Shown piece by piece: positions 10,801 through 22,500 of a stretch of 64,000 nt of DNA. The stretch lies in assembly GCF_040115645.1 (NCBI RefSeq), contig NW_027096057.1, positions 294,871 to 358,870 on the forward strand. The letters are read 5' to 3'. The position numbers and the translations under genes were made by a program. Origin of the DNA: Euwallacea fornicatus. Its lineage: Eukaryota > Arthropoda > Insecta > Coleoptera > Curculionidae. Under the pieces are notes generated by a model that was given only the letters and a program-made list of their open reading frames with translations, ran no database searches and was not told the origin of the DNA. Within the stretch, counting starts at the first letter, position 1. Each line of letters begins with the position of its first letter.

Positions 10801-10911
10801 GAACTCGTAGAGAGTGAATGTAAGTGGAGAGCGTTTGAGTGCATGGTCAAGAAGATCATGCGGAAGAAGATTGTGCGGGAACGGCACAGAAGAAGAAGGA
10901 CGGACGCATAG
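7894..10911 (+). CDS. ORF2: endonuclease-reverse transcriptase of an R1-clade retrotransposon
   Basis: Encodes 1005 aa from an ATG. Residues about 24-222 form an AP-endonuclease-like domain: QINL (N29), GQEP (E56), GDFNAK (D139, N141) and VIDVTMSG (D189). The last motif reads S214-G215-H216, where the family usually has Ser-Asp-His. Residues about 420-740 form the reverse transcriptase: SRKAPGLDG, SYRPICLID, QFGFVKGRST, TIDVKNAF (D573), GVPQGSVLGPVLWN and AYADD (D660, D661). A C-terminal zinc motif follows at C926-C929-H940-C945. No RNase H domain is visible, as usual in the R1 clade. The protein should nick target DNA and prime reverse transcription of element RNA from the nick. The frame is uninterrupted, so it may be functional apart from the Gly at position 215. 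Confidence 0.94.
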   Translation: MRVLGAGVNVESVNGTMAVFKELRCLQINLDRRRVATDLLYQTIREQDIDVVLGQEPNQALKNVIRDNDDGAFIWLKSGMRAKSIHRDRGFVAVELGRFTLVSVYFSPNKTTGEFEAMINRLDNFVGGMDGRRVLIAGDFNAKCQIFGSGVRNAYGRVLEEFVEARELTPHNNGGEWTFGNKNGRSVIDVTMSGAIVARMVSQWQVERDVLSGSGHRYITYRIVGNGTETLGVKDERNKKGWIVTEKGIGKLIKYVNERVLGWGGTEPDQIVEEIGEACDQCLLKKSAKTGGKKAVYWWNETVGTHRKECLQARRRMTRIKGARETNEERSAAEDEYGRAKKILKDSIRNAKRNAWKKLCDNLETNVWGLGYRIVAEKLGRLKPSHLAETDMLKRVDELFPRKDKVRWDRIVVGAEDVERVSAEEIRQAARELGSRKAPGLDGIPNEVIKTYLEIKPQGMADCVTNILVTGQFPKIWKRARLVLAEKPKKDPTAEASYRPICLIDGLGKVAEKVIKTRLMAEAIERGMIDQNQFGFVKGRSTIDAMRAVMKVVERIKETRTTHAGLCVMVTIDVKNAFNSAPWDLIVETLKRSQVSNYVVGVVQSYLDERTVQLPNGDVREMSCGVPQGSVLGPVLWNLYYDELLKLDYPRGVTPVAYADDLALVVTAGCRNTLELRTKEAMEMVIDTFRAKGLCMASEKTEMVLLAGRRKLTNMSLVVDRFRYETTTSIKYLGVWFGKDARFAEHARRTADKVGGIIQKLEGILPRVNGMGFERRRVMVMAASSALLYAVPVWHGVLRTKMCRAVLERANRRLAIRVACAYRTVPCAAVLALAKIPPIRLRVEERRMVWERGKGFRREAAERVMSEWESEWGVYDGWVKVFVPSIRRWVECEWTRTGYELTQVFTGHGVFGKYLHKIKVEESDGCWFCEEPGVADSPEHTIWGCPEWETDRTEARGAGLNLDRGTIGAELVESECKWRAFECMVKKIMRKKIVRERHRRRRTDA

Positions 10912-11081
10912 CGAGAAGCTCTTACGACTTGGCGCCCCGAAGGAATGCCTACCAGGCGATACCGGGGCCATAAGAAGAGAGGGGGTGGTTTTAGTGGGTA
11001 GGCGGGCTCAGGCTCGAATCCCACACTACCCGACCCCGAGCGGTCGGGTGTCTTTTTGAAGATTTCCACCTCCTCGGGCAC
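10912..11081 (+). other. 3' UTR of retrotransposon copy 1
   Basis: 170 bp between the ORF2 stop and the poly(A) tail. It contains a strong hairpin at 11028-11049, and upstream of it GGCTCGAATCC (11011-11021), one base away from a Pol III B-box consensus. In R1-clade elements the 3' UTR is commonly the part recognised by the reverse transcriptase, so structure here is plausible. No terminal repeat is seen. Confidence 0.7.
11028..11049 (+). other. 3' UTR hairpin (8-bp stem, 6-nt loop)
   Basis: ACCCGACC (11028-11035) pairs perfectly with GGTCGGGT (11042-11049) around the loop CCGAGC, with one further T-G wobble possible outside. It lies about 30 nt before the poly(A) tail. It could be a recognition element for the element's own reverse transcriptase, which is an inference. 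Confidence 0.6.
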
Positions 11082-11103
11082 AAAAAAAAAAAAAAAAAAA
11101 AAA
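11082..11103 (+). other. Poly(A) tail of retrotransposon copy 1
   Basis: Twenty-two consecutive A bases follow CTCGGGCAC. The last two may belong to the target-site duplication. An unbroken tail joined directly to the duplication is the expected product of target-primed reverse transcription and suggests a recent insertion. Confidence 0.9.
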
Positions 11104-11116
11104 CAAGGGTTCATTG
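11102..11116 (+). repeat. Target-site duplication, right copy (15 bp)
   Basis: Identical to 5428-5442. The next bases (TATCGTGGTGAG) continue the monomer as in the empty paralogous sites at 3340-3354 and 13712-13726. Confidence 0.93.
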
Positions 11117-11415
11117 TATCGTGGTGAGTTTTCTAGAAAACGAGTAATTTTCATGCACAAACACACTTCTTTCGTGACTTTTCAAGCTTTGAACCTCCGT
11201 AACTTCGGCAAATGAGCTCCAACTACCTTCAAAATTTGACCACAGAATCACCTCGACGAACTCTTTAACACAACTAACAAGAGTTCATTGTATCGTGGTG
11301 AGTTTTCTAGAAAACGAGTAATTTAAGTGCACAAACACACTTCTTTCGTGACTTTTCAAGATTTGAATCTCCGTAACTTCGGCAAATGAGCTCCAACTAC
11401 CTTCACAATTTGACC

Positions 11416-13155
11416 ACAGAATCACCTCGACAAGCACTTGAACACGACTAATAAGGCTTCATTGTATCTCGGTGAGTTTTCTAGAAAACGAGTAATTTAT
11501 GTACTCAAACACACATCTTTCGTGACTTTTCAAGCTTTGAACCTCCGTAACTTCGGCAAATGAGCTCCAACTACCTTCAAAATTTGACCACAGAATCACC
11601 TCGACGAGCACTTTAACACGACTAATAAGGCTTCATTGTATCTCGGTGAGTTTGCTAGAAAACGAGCAATCTATGTACTCAAACACACATCTTTCGTGAC
11701 TTTTCAAACTTTGAACCTCCGTAACTTCGGCAAATGAGCTCCAAATACCTTCAAAATTTGACCACAGAATCACCTCGACGAGCACTTTAACACGACTAAT
11801 AAGGCTTCATTGTATCTTGGTGAGTTTTCTAGAAAACGAGTAATTTTCGTGCACAAACACACTTCTTTAGTGACTTTTCAAGTTTTGAACCTCCGTAACT
11901 TCGGCAAATGAGTTCCAAATAGCTTCAAAATTTGACCACAGAAGCACCTCGACGAGCTCTTTAACACAACTAACAAGGCTTCATTGTATCTTGGTGAGAT
12001 TTCTAGAAAACGAGTAATTTATGTGCACAAACACACATCTTTCGTGACTTTTCAACCTTTGAACCTCCGTAACTTCGGCAAATGATCTCCAACTACCTTC
12101 AAAATTTGACCACAGAATCACCTCGACGAGCACTTTAACACAACTAGCAAGGCTTCATTGTATCTTGGTGAGATTTCTAGGAAACGAGTAATTTATGTGC
12201 TCAAACACACATCTTTCGTGACTTTTCAAGCTTTGAACCTCCGTAACTTCGGCAAATGATCTCCAACTACCTTCAAAATTTGAACACAGAATCACCTCGA
12301 CAAGCACTTGAACACGACTAATAAGGCTTCATTGTATCTCGGTGAGTTTTCTAGAAAACGAGTAATTTATGTACTCAAACACACATCTTTCGTGACTTTT
12401 CAAGCTTTGAACCTCCGTAACTTCGGCAAATGAGCTCCAACTACCTTCAAAATTTGACCACAGAATCACCTCGACGAGCACTTTAACACGACTAATAAGG
12501 CTTCATTGTATCTCGGTGAGTTTGCTAGAAAACGAGCAATCTATGTACTCAAACACACATCTTTCGTGACTTTTCAAACTTTGAACCTCCGTAACTTCGG
12601 CAAATGAGCTCCAAATACCTTCAAAATTTGACCACAGAATCACCTCGACGAGCACTTTAACACGACTAATAAGGCTTCATTGTATCTTGGTGAGTTTTCT
12701 AGAAAACGAGTAATTTTCGTGCACAAACACACTTCTTTAGTGACTTTTCAAGTTTTGAACCTCCGTAACTTCGGCAAATGAGTTCCAAATAGCTTCAAAA
12801 TTTGACCACAGAATCACCTCGACGAGCTCTTTAACACAACTAACAAGGCTTCATTGTATCTTGGTGAGATTTCTAGAAAACGAGTAATTTATGTGCACAA
12901 ACACACATCTTTCGTGACTTTTCAACCTTTGAACCTCCGTAACTTCGGCAAATGATCTCCAACTACCTTCAAAATTTGACCACAGAATCACCTCGACGAG
13001 CACTTTAACACAACTAGCAAGGCTTCATTGTATCTTGGTGAGATTTCTAGGAAACGAGTAATTTATGTACTCAAACACACATCTTTCGTGACTTTTCAAG
13101 CTTTGAACCTCCGTAACTTCGGCAAATGAGCTCCAAATACCTTCAAAATTTGACC
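11416..13155. repeat. Two tandem copies of the 870-bp satellite A HOR
   Basis: The same ordered five-monomer block described at 1-870 occurs at 11416-12285 and 12286-13155, here directly in tandem, so 870 bp itself is a repeat unit. Small private changes occur, such as AGAAGCACC near 11942 and TTTGAACACAG near 12281. Confidence 0.82.
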
Positions 13156-14025
13156 ACAGAATCACCTCGACGAGCTCTTTAACATGACAACTAAGGCTTC
13201 ATTGTATCGTGGTGAGTTTTCTAGAAAACGAGTAATTCATGTGCTCAAACACACATCTTTCGTGACTTTTCAAGCTTTGAACCTCCGTAACTTCGGCAAA
13301 TGAGCTCCAACTACCTTCAAAATTTGACCACAGAATCACCTCGACGAGCTCTTTAACATGACAAATAGGGCTTCATTGTATCTCGGTGAGTTTTCTAGAA
13401 AACGAGTAATAGATGTGCTCAAACACACATCTTTCGTGACTTTTCAAGCTTTGAACCTCCGTAACTTCGGCAAATGAGCTCCAACTACCTTCAAAATTTG
13501 ACCACAGAATCACCTCAACGAACTCTTTAACACAACTAACAAGGGTTCATTGTATCGTGGTGAGTTTTCTAGAAAACGAGTAATTTATGTGCACAAACAC
13601 AGATCTTTCGTGACTTTTCAAGCTTTGAACCTCCGTAACTTCGGCAAATGAGCTCCAAATACCTTCAAAATTTTCCCACAGAATCACCTCGACGAACTCT
13701 TTAACACAACTAACAAGGGTTCATTGTATCGTGGTGAGTTTTCTAGAAAACGAGTAATTTTCATGCACAAACACACTTCTTTCGTGACTTTTCAAGCTTT
13801 GAACCTCCGTAACTTCGGCAAATGAGCTCCAACTACCTTCAAAATTTGACCACAGAATCACCTCGACGAACTCTTTAACACAACTAACAAGGGTTCATTG
13901 TATCGTGGTGAGTTTTCTAGAAAACGAGTAATTTATGTGCACAAACACACTTCTTTCGTGACTTTTCAAGATTTGAATCTCCGTAACTTCGGCAAATGAG
14001 CTCCAACTACCTTCAAAATTTGACC

Positions 14026-16558
14026 ACAGAATCACCTCGACAAGCACTTGAACACGACTAATAAGGCTTCATTGTATCTCGGTGAGTTTTCTAGAAAACG
14101 AGTAATTTATGTACTCAAACACACATCTTTCGTGACTTTTCAAGCTTTGAACCTCCGTAACTTCGGCAAATGAGCTCCAACTACCTTCAAAATTTGACCA
14201 CAGAATCACCTCGACGAGCACTTTAACACGACTAATAAGGCTTCATTGTATCTCGGTGAGTTTGCTAGAAAACGAGCAATCTATGTACTCAAACACACAT
14301 CTTTCGTGAGTTTTCAAACTTTGAACCTCCGTAACTTCGGCAAATGAGCTCCAAATACCTTCAAAATTTGACCACAGAATCACCTCGACGAGCACTTTAA
14401 CACGACTAATAAGGCTTCATTGTATCTTGGTGAGTTTTCTAGAAAACGAGTAATTTTCGTGCACAAACACACTTCTTTAGTGACTTTTCAAGTTTTGAAC
14501 CTCCGTCACTTCGGCAAATGAGTTCCAAATAGCTTCAAAATTTGACCACAGAATCACCTCGACGAGCTCTTTAACACAACTAACAAGGCTTCATTGTATC
14601 TTGGTGAGATTTCTAGAAAACGAGTAATTTATGTGCACAAACACACATCTTTCGTGACTTTTCAACCTTTGAACCTCCGTAACTTCGGCAAATGATCTCC
14701 AACTACCTTCAAAATTTGACCACAGAATCACCTCGACGAGCACTTTAACACAACTAGCAAGGCTTCATTGTATCTTGGTGAGATTTCTAGGAAACGAGTA
14801 ATTTATGTACTCAAACACACATCTTTCGTGACTTTTCAAGCTTTGAACCTCCGTAACTTCGGCAAATGAGCTCCAACTACCTTCAAAATTTGACCACAGA
14901 ATCACCTCGACGAGCACTTTAACACGACTAATAAGGCTTCATTGTATCTCGGTGAGTTATCTAGAAAACGAGTAATTTATGTGCTCAAACACACATCTTT
15001 CGTGACTTTTCAAGCTTTGAACCTCCGTAACTTCGGCAAATGAGCTCCAACTACCTTCCAAATTTGACCACAGAATCACCTCGACGAGCACTTTAACACG
15101 ACTAATAAGGCTTCATTGTATCTCGGTGAGTTATCTAGAAAACGAGTAATTTATGTGCTCAAACACACATCTTTCGTGACTTTTCAAGCTTTGAACCTCC
15201 GTAACTTCGGCAAATGAGCTCCACATACCTTCAAAATTTGACCACAGAATCACCTCGACGAGCTCTTTAACATGACAAATAAGGCTTCATTGTATCGTGG
15301 TGAGTTTTCTAGAAAACGAGTAATTTATGTGCACAAACACACATCTTTCGTGACTTTTCAACCTTTGAACCTCCGTAACTTCGGCAAATGATCTCCAACT
15401 ACCTTCAAAATTTGACCACAGAATCACCTCGACGAGCACTTTAACACGATTAATAAGGCTTCATTGTATCTTGGTGAGATTTCTAGGAAACGAGTAATTT
15501 ATGTACTCAAACACACATCTTTCGTGACTTTTCAAGCTTTGAACCTCCGTAACTTCGGCAAATGAGCTCCAACTACCTTCAAAATTTGACCACAGAATCA
15601 CCTCGACAAGCACTTGAACACGACTAATAAGGCTTCATTGTATCTCGGTGAGTTTTCTAGAAAACGAGTAATTTATGTGCACAAACACACATCTTTCGTG
15701 ACTTTTCAAGCTTTGAACCTCAGTAACTTCGGCAAATGAGCTCCAACTACCTTCAAAATTTGACCACAGAATCACCTCGACGAACTCTTTAACACAACTA
15801 ACAAGGGTTCATCGTATCGTGGTGAGTTTTCTAGAAAACGAGTAATTTATGTGCACAAACACACTTCTTTCGTGACTTTTCAAGCTTTGAACCTCCGTAA
15901 CTTCGGCAAATGAGCTCCAACTACCTTCAAAATTTGACCACAGAATCACCTCGACGAACTCTTTAACACAACTAACAAGGGTTCATTGTATCGTGGTGAG
16001 TTTTCTAGAAAACGAGTAATTTATGTGCACAAACACAGATCTTTCGTGACTTTTCAAGCTTTGAACCTCCGTAACTTCGGCAAATGAGCTCCAAATACCT
16101 TCAAAATTTTCCCACAGAATCACCTCGACGAACTCTTTAACACAACTAACAAGGGTTCATTGTATCGTGGTGAGTTTTCTAGAAAACGAGTAATTTTCAT
16201 GCACAAACACACTTCTTTCGTGACTTTTCAAGCTTTGAACCTCCGTAACTTTGGCAAATGAGCTCCAACTACCTTCAAAATTTGACCACAGAATCATCTC
16301 GACGAGCTCTTTAACATGACATATAAGGCTTCATTGTATCTCGGTGAGTTTTCTAGAAAACGAGTAATAGATGTGCTCAAACACACATCTTTCGTGACTT
16401 TTCAAGCTTTGAACCTCCGTAACTTCGGCAAATGAGCTCCAACTACCTTCAAAATTTGACCACAGAATCACCTCGACAAGCACTTGAACACGACTAATAA
16501 GGCTTCATTGTATCTCGGTGAGTTTTCTAGAAAACGAGTAATTTATGTACTCAAACAC
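14026..16558. repeat. Second copy of the 1218-3750 satellite A segment
   Basis: It starts with another 870-bp HOR block (14026-14895) and continues through the GTTATCTAG pair, the CTCAGTAAC variant, the TTTTCCCACAG monomer and the CATCTCGACG/ATATAAGG monomer in the same order as 1218-3750. One variant, GTGAGTTTTCAAAC near 14307, instead matches the block at 1-870, so this copy is a mosaic of two earlier ones. Confidence 0.78.
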
Positions 16559-19500
16559 ACATCTTTCGTGACTTTTCAAGCTTTGAACCTCCGTAACTTC
16601 GGCAAATGAGCTCCAACTACCTTCAAAATTTGACCACAGAATCACCTCGACGAACTCTTTAACACAACTAACAAGGGTTCATTGTATCGTGGTGAGTTTT
16701 CTAGAAAACGAGTAATTTATGTGCACAAACACACTTCTTTCGTGACTTTTCAAGCTTTGAATCTCCGTAACTTCGGCAAATGAGCTCCAAATACCTTCAA
16801 AATTTTCCCACAGAATCACCTCGACGAACTCTTTAACACAACTAACAAGGGTTCATTGTATCGTGGTGAGTTTTCTAGAAAACGAGTAATTTATGTGCAC
16901 AAACACACTTCTTTCGTGACTTTTCAAGCTTTGAATCTCCGTAACTTCGGCAAATGAGCTCCAACTACCTTCAAAATTTGACCACAGAATCACCTCGACG
17001 AGCACTTTAACACGACTAATAAGGCTTCATTGTATCTTGGTGAGATTTCTAGAAAACGAGTAATTTATGTTCACAAACACACATCTTTCGTGACTTTTCA
17101 ACCTTTGAACCTCCGTAACTTCGGCAAATGATCTCCAACTACCTTCAAAATTTGACCACAGAATCACCTCGACGAGCACTTTAACACAACTAGCAAGGCT
17201 TCATTGTATCTTGGTGAGATTTCTAGGAAACGAGTAATTTATGTACTCAAACACACATCTTTCGTGACTTTTCAAGCTTTGAACCTCCGTAACTTCGGCA
17301 AATGAGCTCCAACTACCTTCAAAATTTGACCACAGAATCACCTCGACGAGCACTTTAACACGACTAATAAGGCTTCATTGTATCTCGGTGAGTTATCTAG
17401 AAAACGAGTAATTTATGTGCTCAAACACACATCTTTCGTGACTTTTCAAGCTTTGAACCTCCGTAACTTCGGCAAATGAGCTCCAACTACCTTCAAAATT
17501 TGACCACAGAATCACCTCGACGAGCACTTTAACACGACTAATAAGGCTTCATTGTATCTCGGTGTGTTATCTAGATAACGAGTAATTTATGTGCTCAAAC
17601 ACACATCTTTCGTGACTTTTCAAGCTTTGAACCTCCGTAACTTCGGTAAATGAGCTCCACATACCTTCAAAATTTGACCACAGAATCACCTCGACGAGCT
17701 CTTTAACATGACAAATAAGGCTTCATTGTATCTTGGTGAGATTTCTAGAAAACGAGTAATTTATGTGCACAAACACACATCTTTCGTGACTTTTCAACCT
17801 TTGAACCTCCGTAACTTCGGCAAATGATCTCCAACTACCTTCAAAATTTGACCACAGAATCACCTCGACGAGCACTTTAACACAACTAGCAAGGCTTCAT
17901 TGTATCTTGGTGAGATTTCTAGGAAACGAGTAATTTATATACTCAAACAAACATCTTTCGTGACTTTTCAAGCTTTGAACCTCCGTAACTTCGGCAAATG
18001 AGCTCCAACTACCTTCAAAATTTGACCACAGAATCACCTCGACGAACTCTTTAACTCAACTAACAAGGGTTCATTGTATCGTGGTGAGTTTTCTAGAAAA
18101 CGAGTAATTTATGTGCACAAACACACTTCTTTCGTGACTTTTCAAGCTTTGAATCTCCGTAACTTCGGCAAATGAGCTCCAAATACCTTCAAAATTTGAC
18201 CACAAACTCACCTCGACGAGCACTTTAACACGACTTATAAGGCTTCATTGTATCTCGGTGAGTTTTCTAGCAAACGAGTAATAGATGTGCTCAAACACAC
18301 TTCTTTCGTGACTTTTCAAGCTTTGAACCTCCGTAACTTCGGCAAATGAGCTCCAACTACCTTCAAAATTTGACCACAGAATCACCTCGACGAGCTATTT
18401 AACATGACAAATAAGGCTTCATTGTATCTCGGTGAGTTTTCTAGAAAACGAGTAATTTATGTGCACAAACACAGATATTTCGTGACTTTTCAAGCTTTGA
18501 ACCTCCGTAACTTCGGCAAATGAGCTCCAAATACCTTCAAAATTTTCCCACAGAATCACCTCGACGAACTCTTTAACACAACTAACAAGGGTTCATTGTA
18601 TCTTGGTGAGATTTCTAGAAAACGAGTAATTTATGTACTCCAACACACATCTTTCGTGACTTTTTAAGATTTGAACCTCCGTAACTTCGGCAAATGAGCT
18701 CCAACTACCTTCAAAATTTGACCACAAACTCACCTCGACGAGCACTTTAACACGACTTATAAGGCTTCATTGTATCTCGGTGAGTTTTCTAGCAAACGAG
18801 TAATAGATGTGCTCAAACACACTTCTTTCGTGACTTTTCAAGCTTTGAACCTCCGTAACTTCGGCAAATGAGCTCCAACTACCTTCAAAATTTGACCACA
18901 GAATCACCTCGACGAGCTATTTAACATGACAAATAAGGCTTCATTGTATCTCGGTGAGTTTTATAGAAAACGAGTAATTTATGTGCACAAACACAGATCT
19001 TTCGTGACTTTTCAAGCTTTGAACCTCCGTAACTTCGGCAAATGAGCTCCAAATACCTTCAAAATTTTCCCACAGAATCACTTCGACGAACTCTTTAACA
19101 CAACTAACAAGGGTTCATTGTATCGTGGTGAGTTTTCTAGAAAACGAGTAATTTTCATGCACAAACACACTTCTTTCGTGACTTTTCAAGCTTTGAAACT
19201 CCGTAACTTCGGCAAATGATCTCCAACTACCTTCAAAATTTGACCACAGAATCACCTCGACAAGCACTTGAACACGACTAATAAGGCTTCATTGTATCTC
19301 GGTGAGTTTTCTAGAAAACGAGTAATAGATGTGCTCAAACACACATCTTTCGTGACTTTTCAAGCTTTGAACCTCCGTAACTTCGGCAAATGAGCTCCAA
19401 CTACCTTCAAAATTTGACCACAGAATCACCTCGACGAGCTCTTTACCATGACAAATAAGGCTTCATTGTATCTTGGTGAGGTTTCTAGGAAACGAGTAAT

Positions 19501-22500
19501 TGATGTGCTCAAACACACATCTTTCGTGATTTTTCAAGCTTTGAATCTCCGTAACTTCGGCAAATGAGCTCCAACTACCTTCAAAATTTGACCACAGAAC
19601 CACCTCGACGAGCACTTTAACATGACAAATAAGGCTTCATTGTATCGTGGTGAGTTTTCTAGAAAACGAGTAATTGATGTGCTCAAACACACATCTTTCG
19701 TGACTTTTCAAGCTTTGAATCTCCGTAACTTCGGCAAATGAGCTCCAAATACCTTCAAAATTTGACCACAGAATCACCTCGACGAGCAGTTTAACACGAC
19801 TAATAAGGCTTTATTGTATCTTGGTGAGTTTTCTAGAAAACGAGTAATTTTCGTGCACAAACACACTTCTTTCGTGACTTTTCAAGCTTTGAACCTCCGT
19901 AACTTCGGCAAATGAGCTCCAACTACCTTCAAAATTTGACCACAGAATCACCTCGACGAACTCTTTAACACAACTAACAAAGGTTCATTGTATCGTAGTG
20001 AGTTTTCTAGAAAACGAGTAATTTATGTGCACAAACACACTTCTTTCGTGACTTTTCAAGATTTGAACCTCCGTAACTTCGGCAAATGATGTCCAACTAC
20101 CTTCAAAATTTGACCACAGAATCACCTCGACGAGCACTTTAACACAACTAATAAGGCTTCATTGTATCTCGGTGAGTTTTCTAGAAAACGAGTAATTTAT
20201 GTGCTCAAACACACATCTTTCGTGACTTTTCAAGCTTTGAACCTCCGTAACTTCGGCAAATGATCTCCAACTACCTTCAAAATTTGACCACAGAATCACC
20301 TCGACGAGCACTTTAACACAACTAATAAGGCTTCATTGTATCTCGGTGAGTTTTCTAGAAAACGAGTAATTTATGTGCTCAAACACACATCTTTCGTGAT
20401 TTTTCAAGCTTTGAATCTCCGTAACTTCGGCAAATGAGCTCCAACTACCTTCAAAATTTGACCACAGAACCACCTCGACGAGCACTTTAACATGACAAAT
20501 AAGGCTTCATTGTATCTCGGTGAGTTTTCTAGAAAACGAGTAATGTATGTGCTCAAACACACATCTTTCGTGACTTTTCAAGCTTTGAACCTCCGTAACT
20601 TCGGCAAATGAGCTCCAACTACCTTCAAAATTTGACCACAGAATCACCTCGACGAGCTCTTTACCATGACAAATAAGGCTTCATTGTATCTTGGTGAGGT
20701 TTCTAGGAAACGAGTAATTGATGTGCTCAAACACACATCTTTCGTGATTTTTCAAGCTTTGAATCTCCGTAACTTCGGCAAATGAGCTCCAACTACCTTC
20801 AAAATTTGACCACAGAACCACCTCGACGAGCACTTTAACATGACAAATAAGGCTTCATTGTATCGTGGTGAGTTTTCTAGAAAACGAGTAATTGATGTGC
20901 TCAAACACACATCTTTCGTGACTTTTCAAGCTTTGAATCTCCGTAACTTCGGCAAATGAGCTCCAAATACCTTCAAAATTTGACCACAGAATCACCTCGA
21001 CGAGCAGTTTAACACGACTAATAAGGCTTTATTGTATCTTGGTGAGTTTTCTAGAAAACGAGTAATTTTCGTGCACAAACACACTTCTTTCGTGACTTTT
21101 CAAGCTTTGAACCTACGTAACTTCGGCAAATGATCTCCAAATACCTTCAAAATTTGACCACAGAATCACCTCGACGAGCTCTTTAACATGACAAATAAGG
21201 CTTCATTGTATCTTGGTGAGTTTTCTAGAAAACGAGTAATTTTCATGCACAAACACACTTCTTTCGTGACTTTTCAAGATTTGAACCTCCGTAACTTCGG
21301 CAAATGAGCTCCAACTACCTTCACAATTTGACCACAGAATCACCTCGACGAACTCTTTAACACAACTAACAAAGGTTCATTGTATCGTGGTGAGTTTTCT
21401 AGAAAACGAGTAATTTATGTGCACAAACACACTTCTTTCGTGACTTTTCAAGCTTTGAACCTCCGTAACTTCGGCAAATGATCTCCAACTACCTTCAAAA
21501 TTTGACCACAGAATCACCTCGACGAGCACTTTAACACAACTAATAAGGCTTCATTGTATCTCGGTGAGTTTTCTAGAAAACGAGTAATTTATGTGCTCAA
21601 ACACACATCTTTCGTGACTTTTCAAGCTTTGAACCTCCGTAACTTCGGCAAATGATCTCCAACTACCTTCAAAATTTGACCACAGAATCACCTCGACGAG
21701 CACTTTAACACAACTAATAAGGCTTCATTGTATCTCGGTGAGTTTTCTAGAAAACGAGTAATTTATGTGCTCAAACACACATCTTTCGTGACTTTTCAAG
21801 CTTTGAACCTCCGTAACTTCGGCAAATGATCTCCAACTACCTTCAAAATTTGACCACAGAATCACCTCGACGAGCACTTTAACACAACTAATAAGGCTTC
21901 ATTGTATCTCGGTGAGTTTTCTAGAAAACGAGTAATTTATGTGCTCAAACACACATCTTTCGTGACTTTTCAAGCTTTGAACCTCCGTAACTTCGGCAAA
22001 TGATCTCCAACTACCTTCAAAATTTGACCACAGAATCACCTCGACGAGCACTTTAACACAACTAATAAGGCTTCATTGTATCTCGGTGAGTTTTCTAGAA
22101 AACGAGTAATTTATGTGCTCAAACACACATCTTTCGTGACTTTTCAAGCTTTGAACCTCCGTAACTTCGGCAAATGATCTCCAACTACCTTCAAAATTTG
22201 ACCACAGAATCACCTCGACGAGCAGTTTAACACGACTAATAAGGCTTCATTGTATCTCGGTGAGTTTTATAGAAAACGAGTAATTTATGTACTCAAACAC
22301 ACATCTTTCGTGACTTTTCAAGCTTTGAACCTCCGTAACTTCGGCAAATGAGCTCCAACTACCTTCAAAATTTGACCACAGAATCACCTCGACGAGCTCT
22401 TTAACATGACAAATAAGGCTTCATTGTATCTCGGTGAGTTTTCTAGAAAACGAGTAATTTATGTGCACAAACACAGATCTTTCGTGACTTTTCAAGCTTT

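Larger units (their letters stand above)
5443..11101 (+). mobile_element. Full-length R1-clade non-LTR retrotransposon inserted in satellite A (copy 1)
   Basis: A single insertion of about 5.66 kb. In order it holds a 5' UTR with a long T tract, ORF1 (gag-like, three CCHC knuckles), a 26-bp spacer, ORF2 (endonuclease-reverse transcriptase with C-terminal CCHC), a 170-bp 3' UTR and a 22-A tail. A 15-bp target-site duplication flanks it. There are no LTRs and no RNase H domain is visible, as expected of the R1 clade. Both ORFs are open and the duplication is perfect, so the insertion is probably young. It sits after base 49 of the 174-bp monomer. The clade assignment comes from architecture and motifs recognised by eye, not from a tree. 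Confidence 0.95.

Noticed and set aside
7894..10911. RNase H domain in ORF2
   Set aside because: No DEDD-type motif was found after the reverse transcriptase; only the CCHC motif at 926-945.
11001..11031. tRNA or tRNA-derived SINE
   Set aside because: Only a B-box-like string is present; the flanking bases do not form a T arm, and no A box or cloverleaf is seen.
10814..11059. 81-aa plus-strand frame across the ORF2 end and 3' UTR
   Set aside because: It overlaps the ORF2 C terminus in another frame and has no motif.
9837..11114. Antisense 425-aa open frame opposite ORF2
   Set aside because: It is a shadow of the ORF2 coding strand, shows no recognisable domain, has low-complexity composition, and ends in the poly(A) region.
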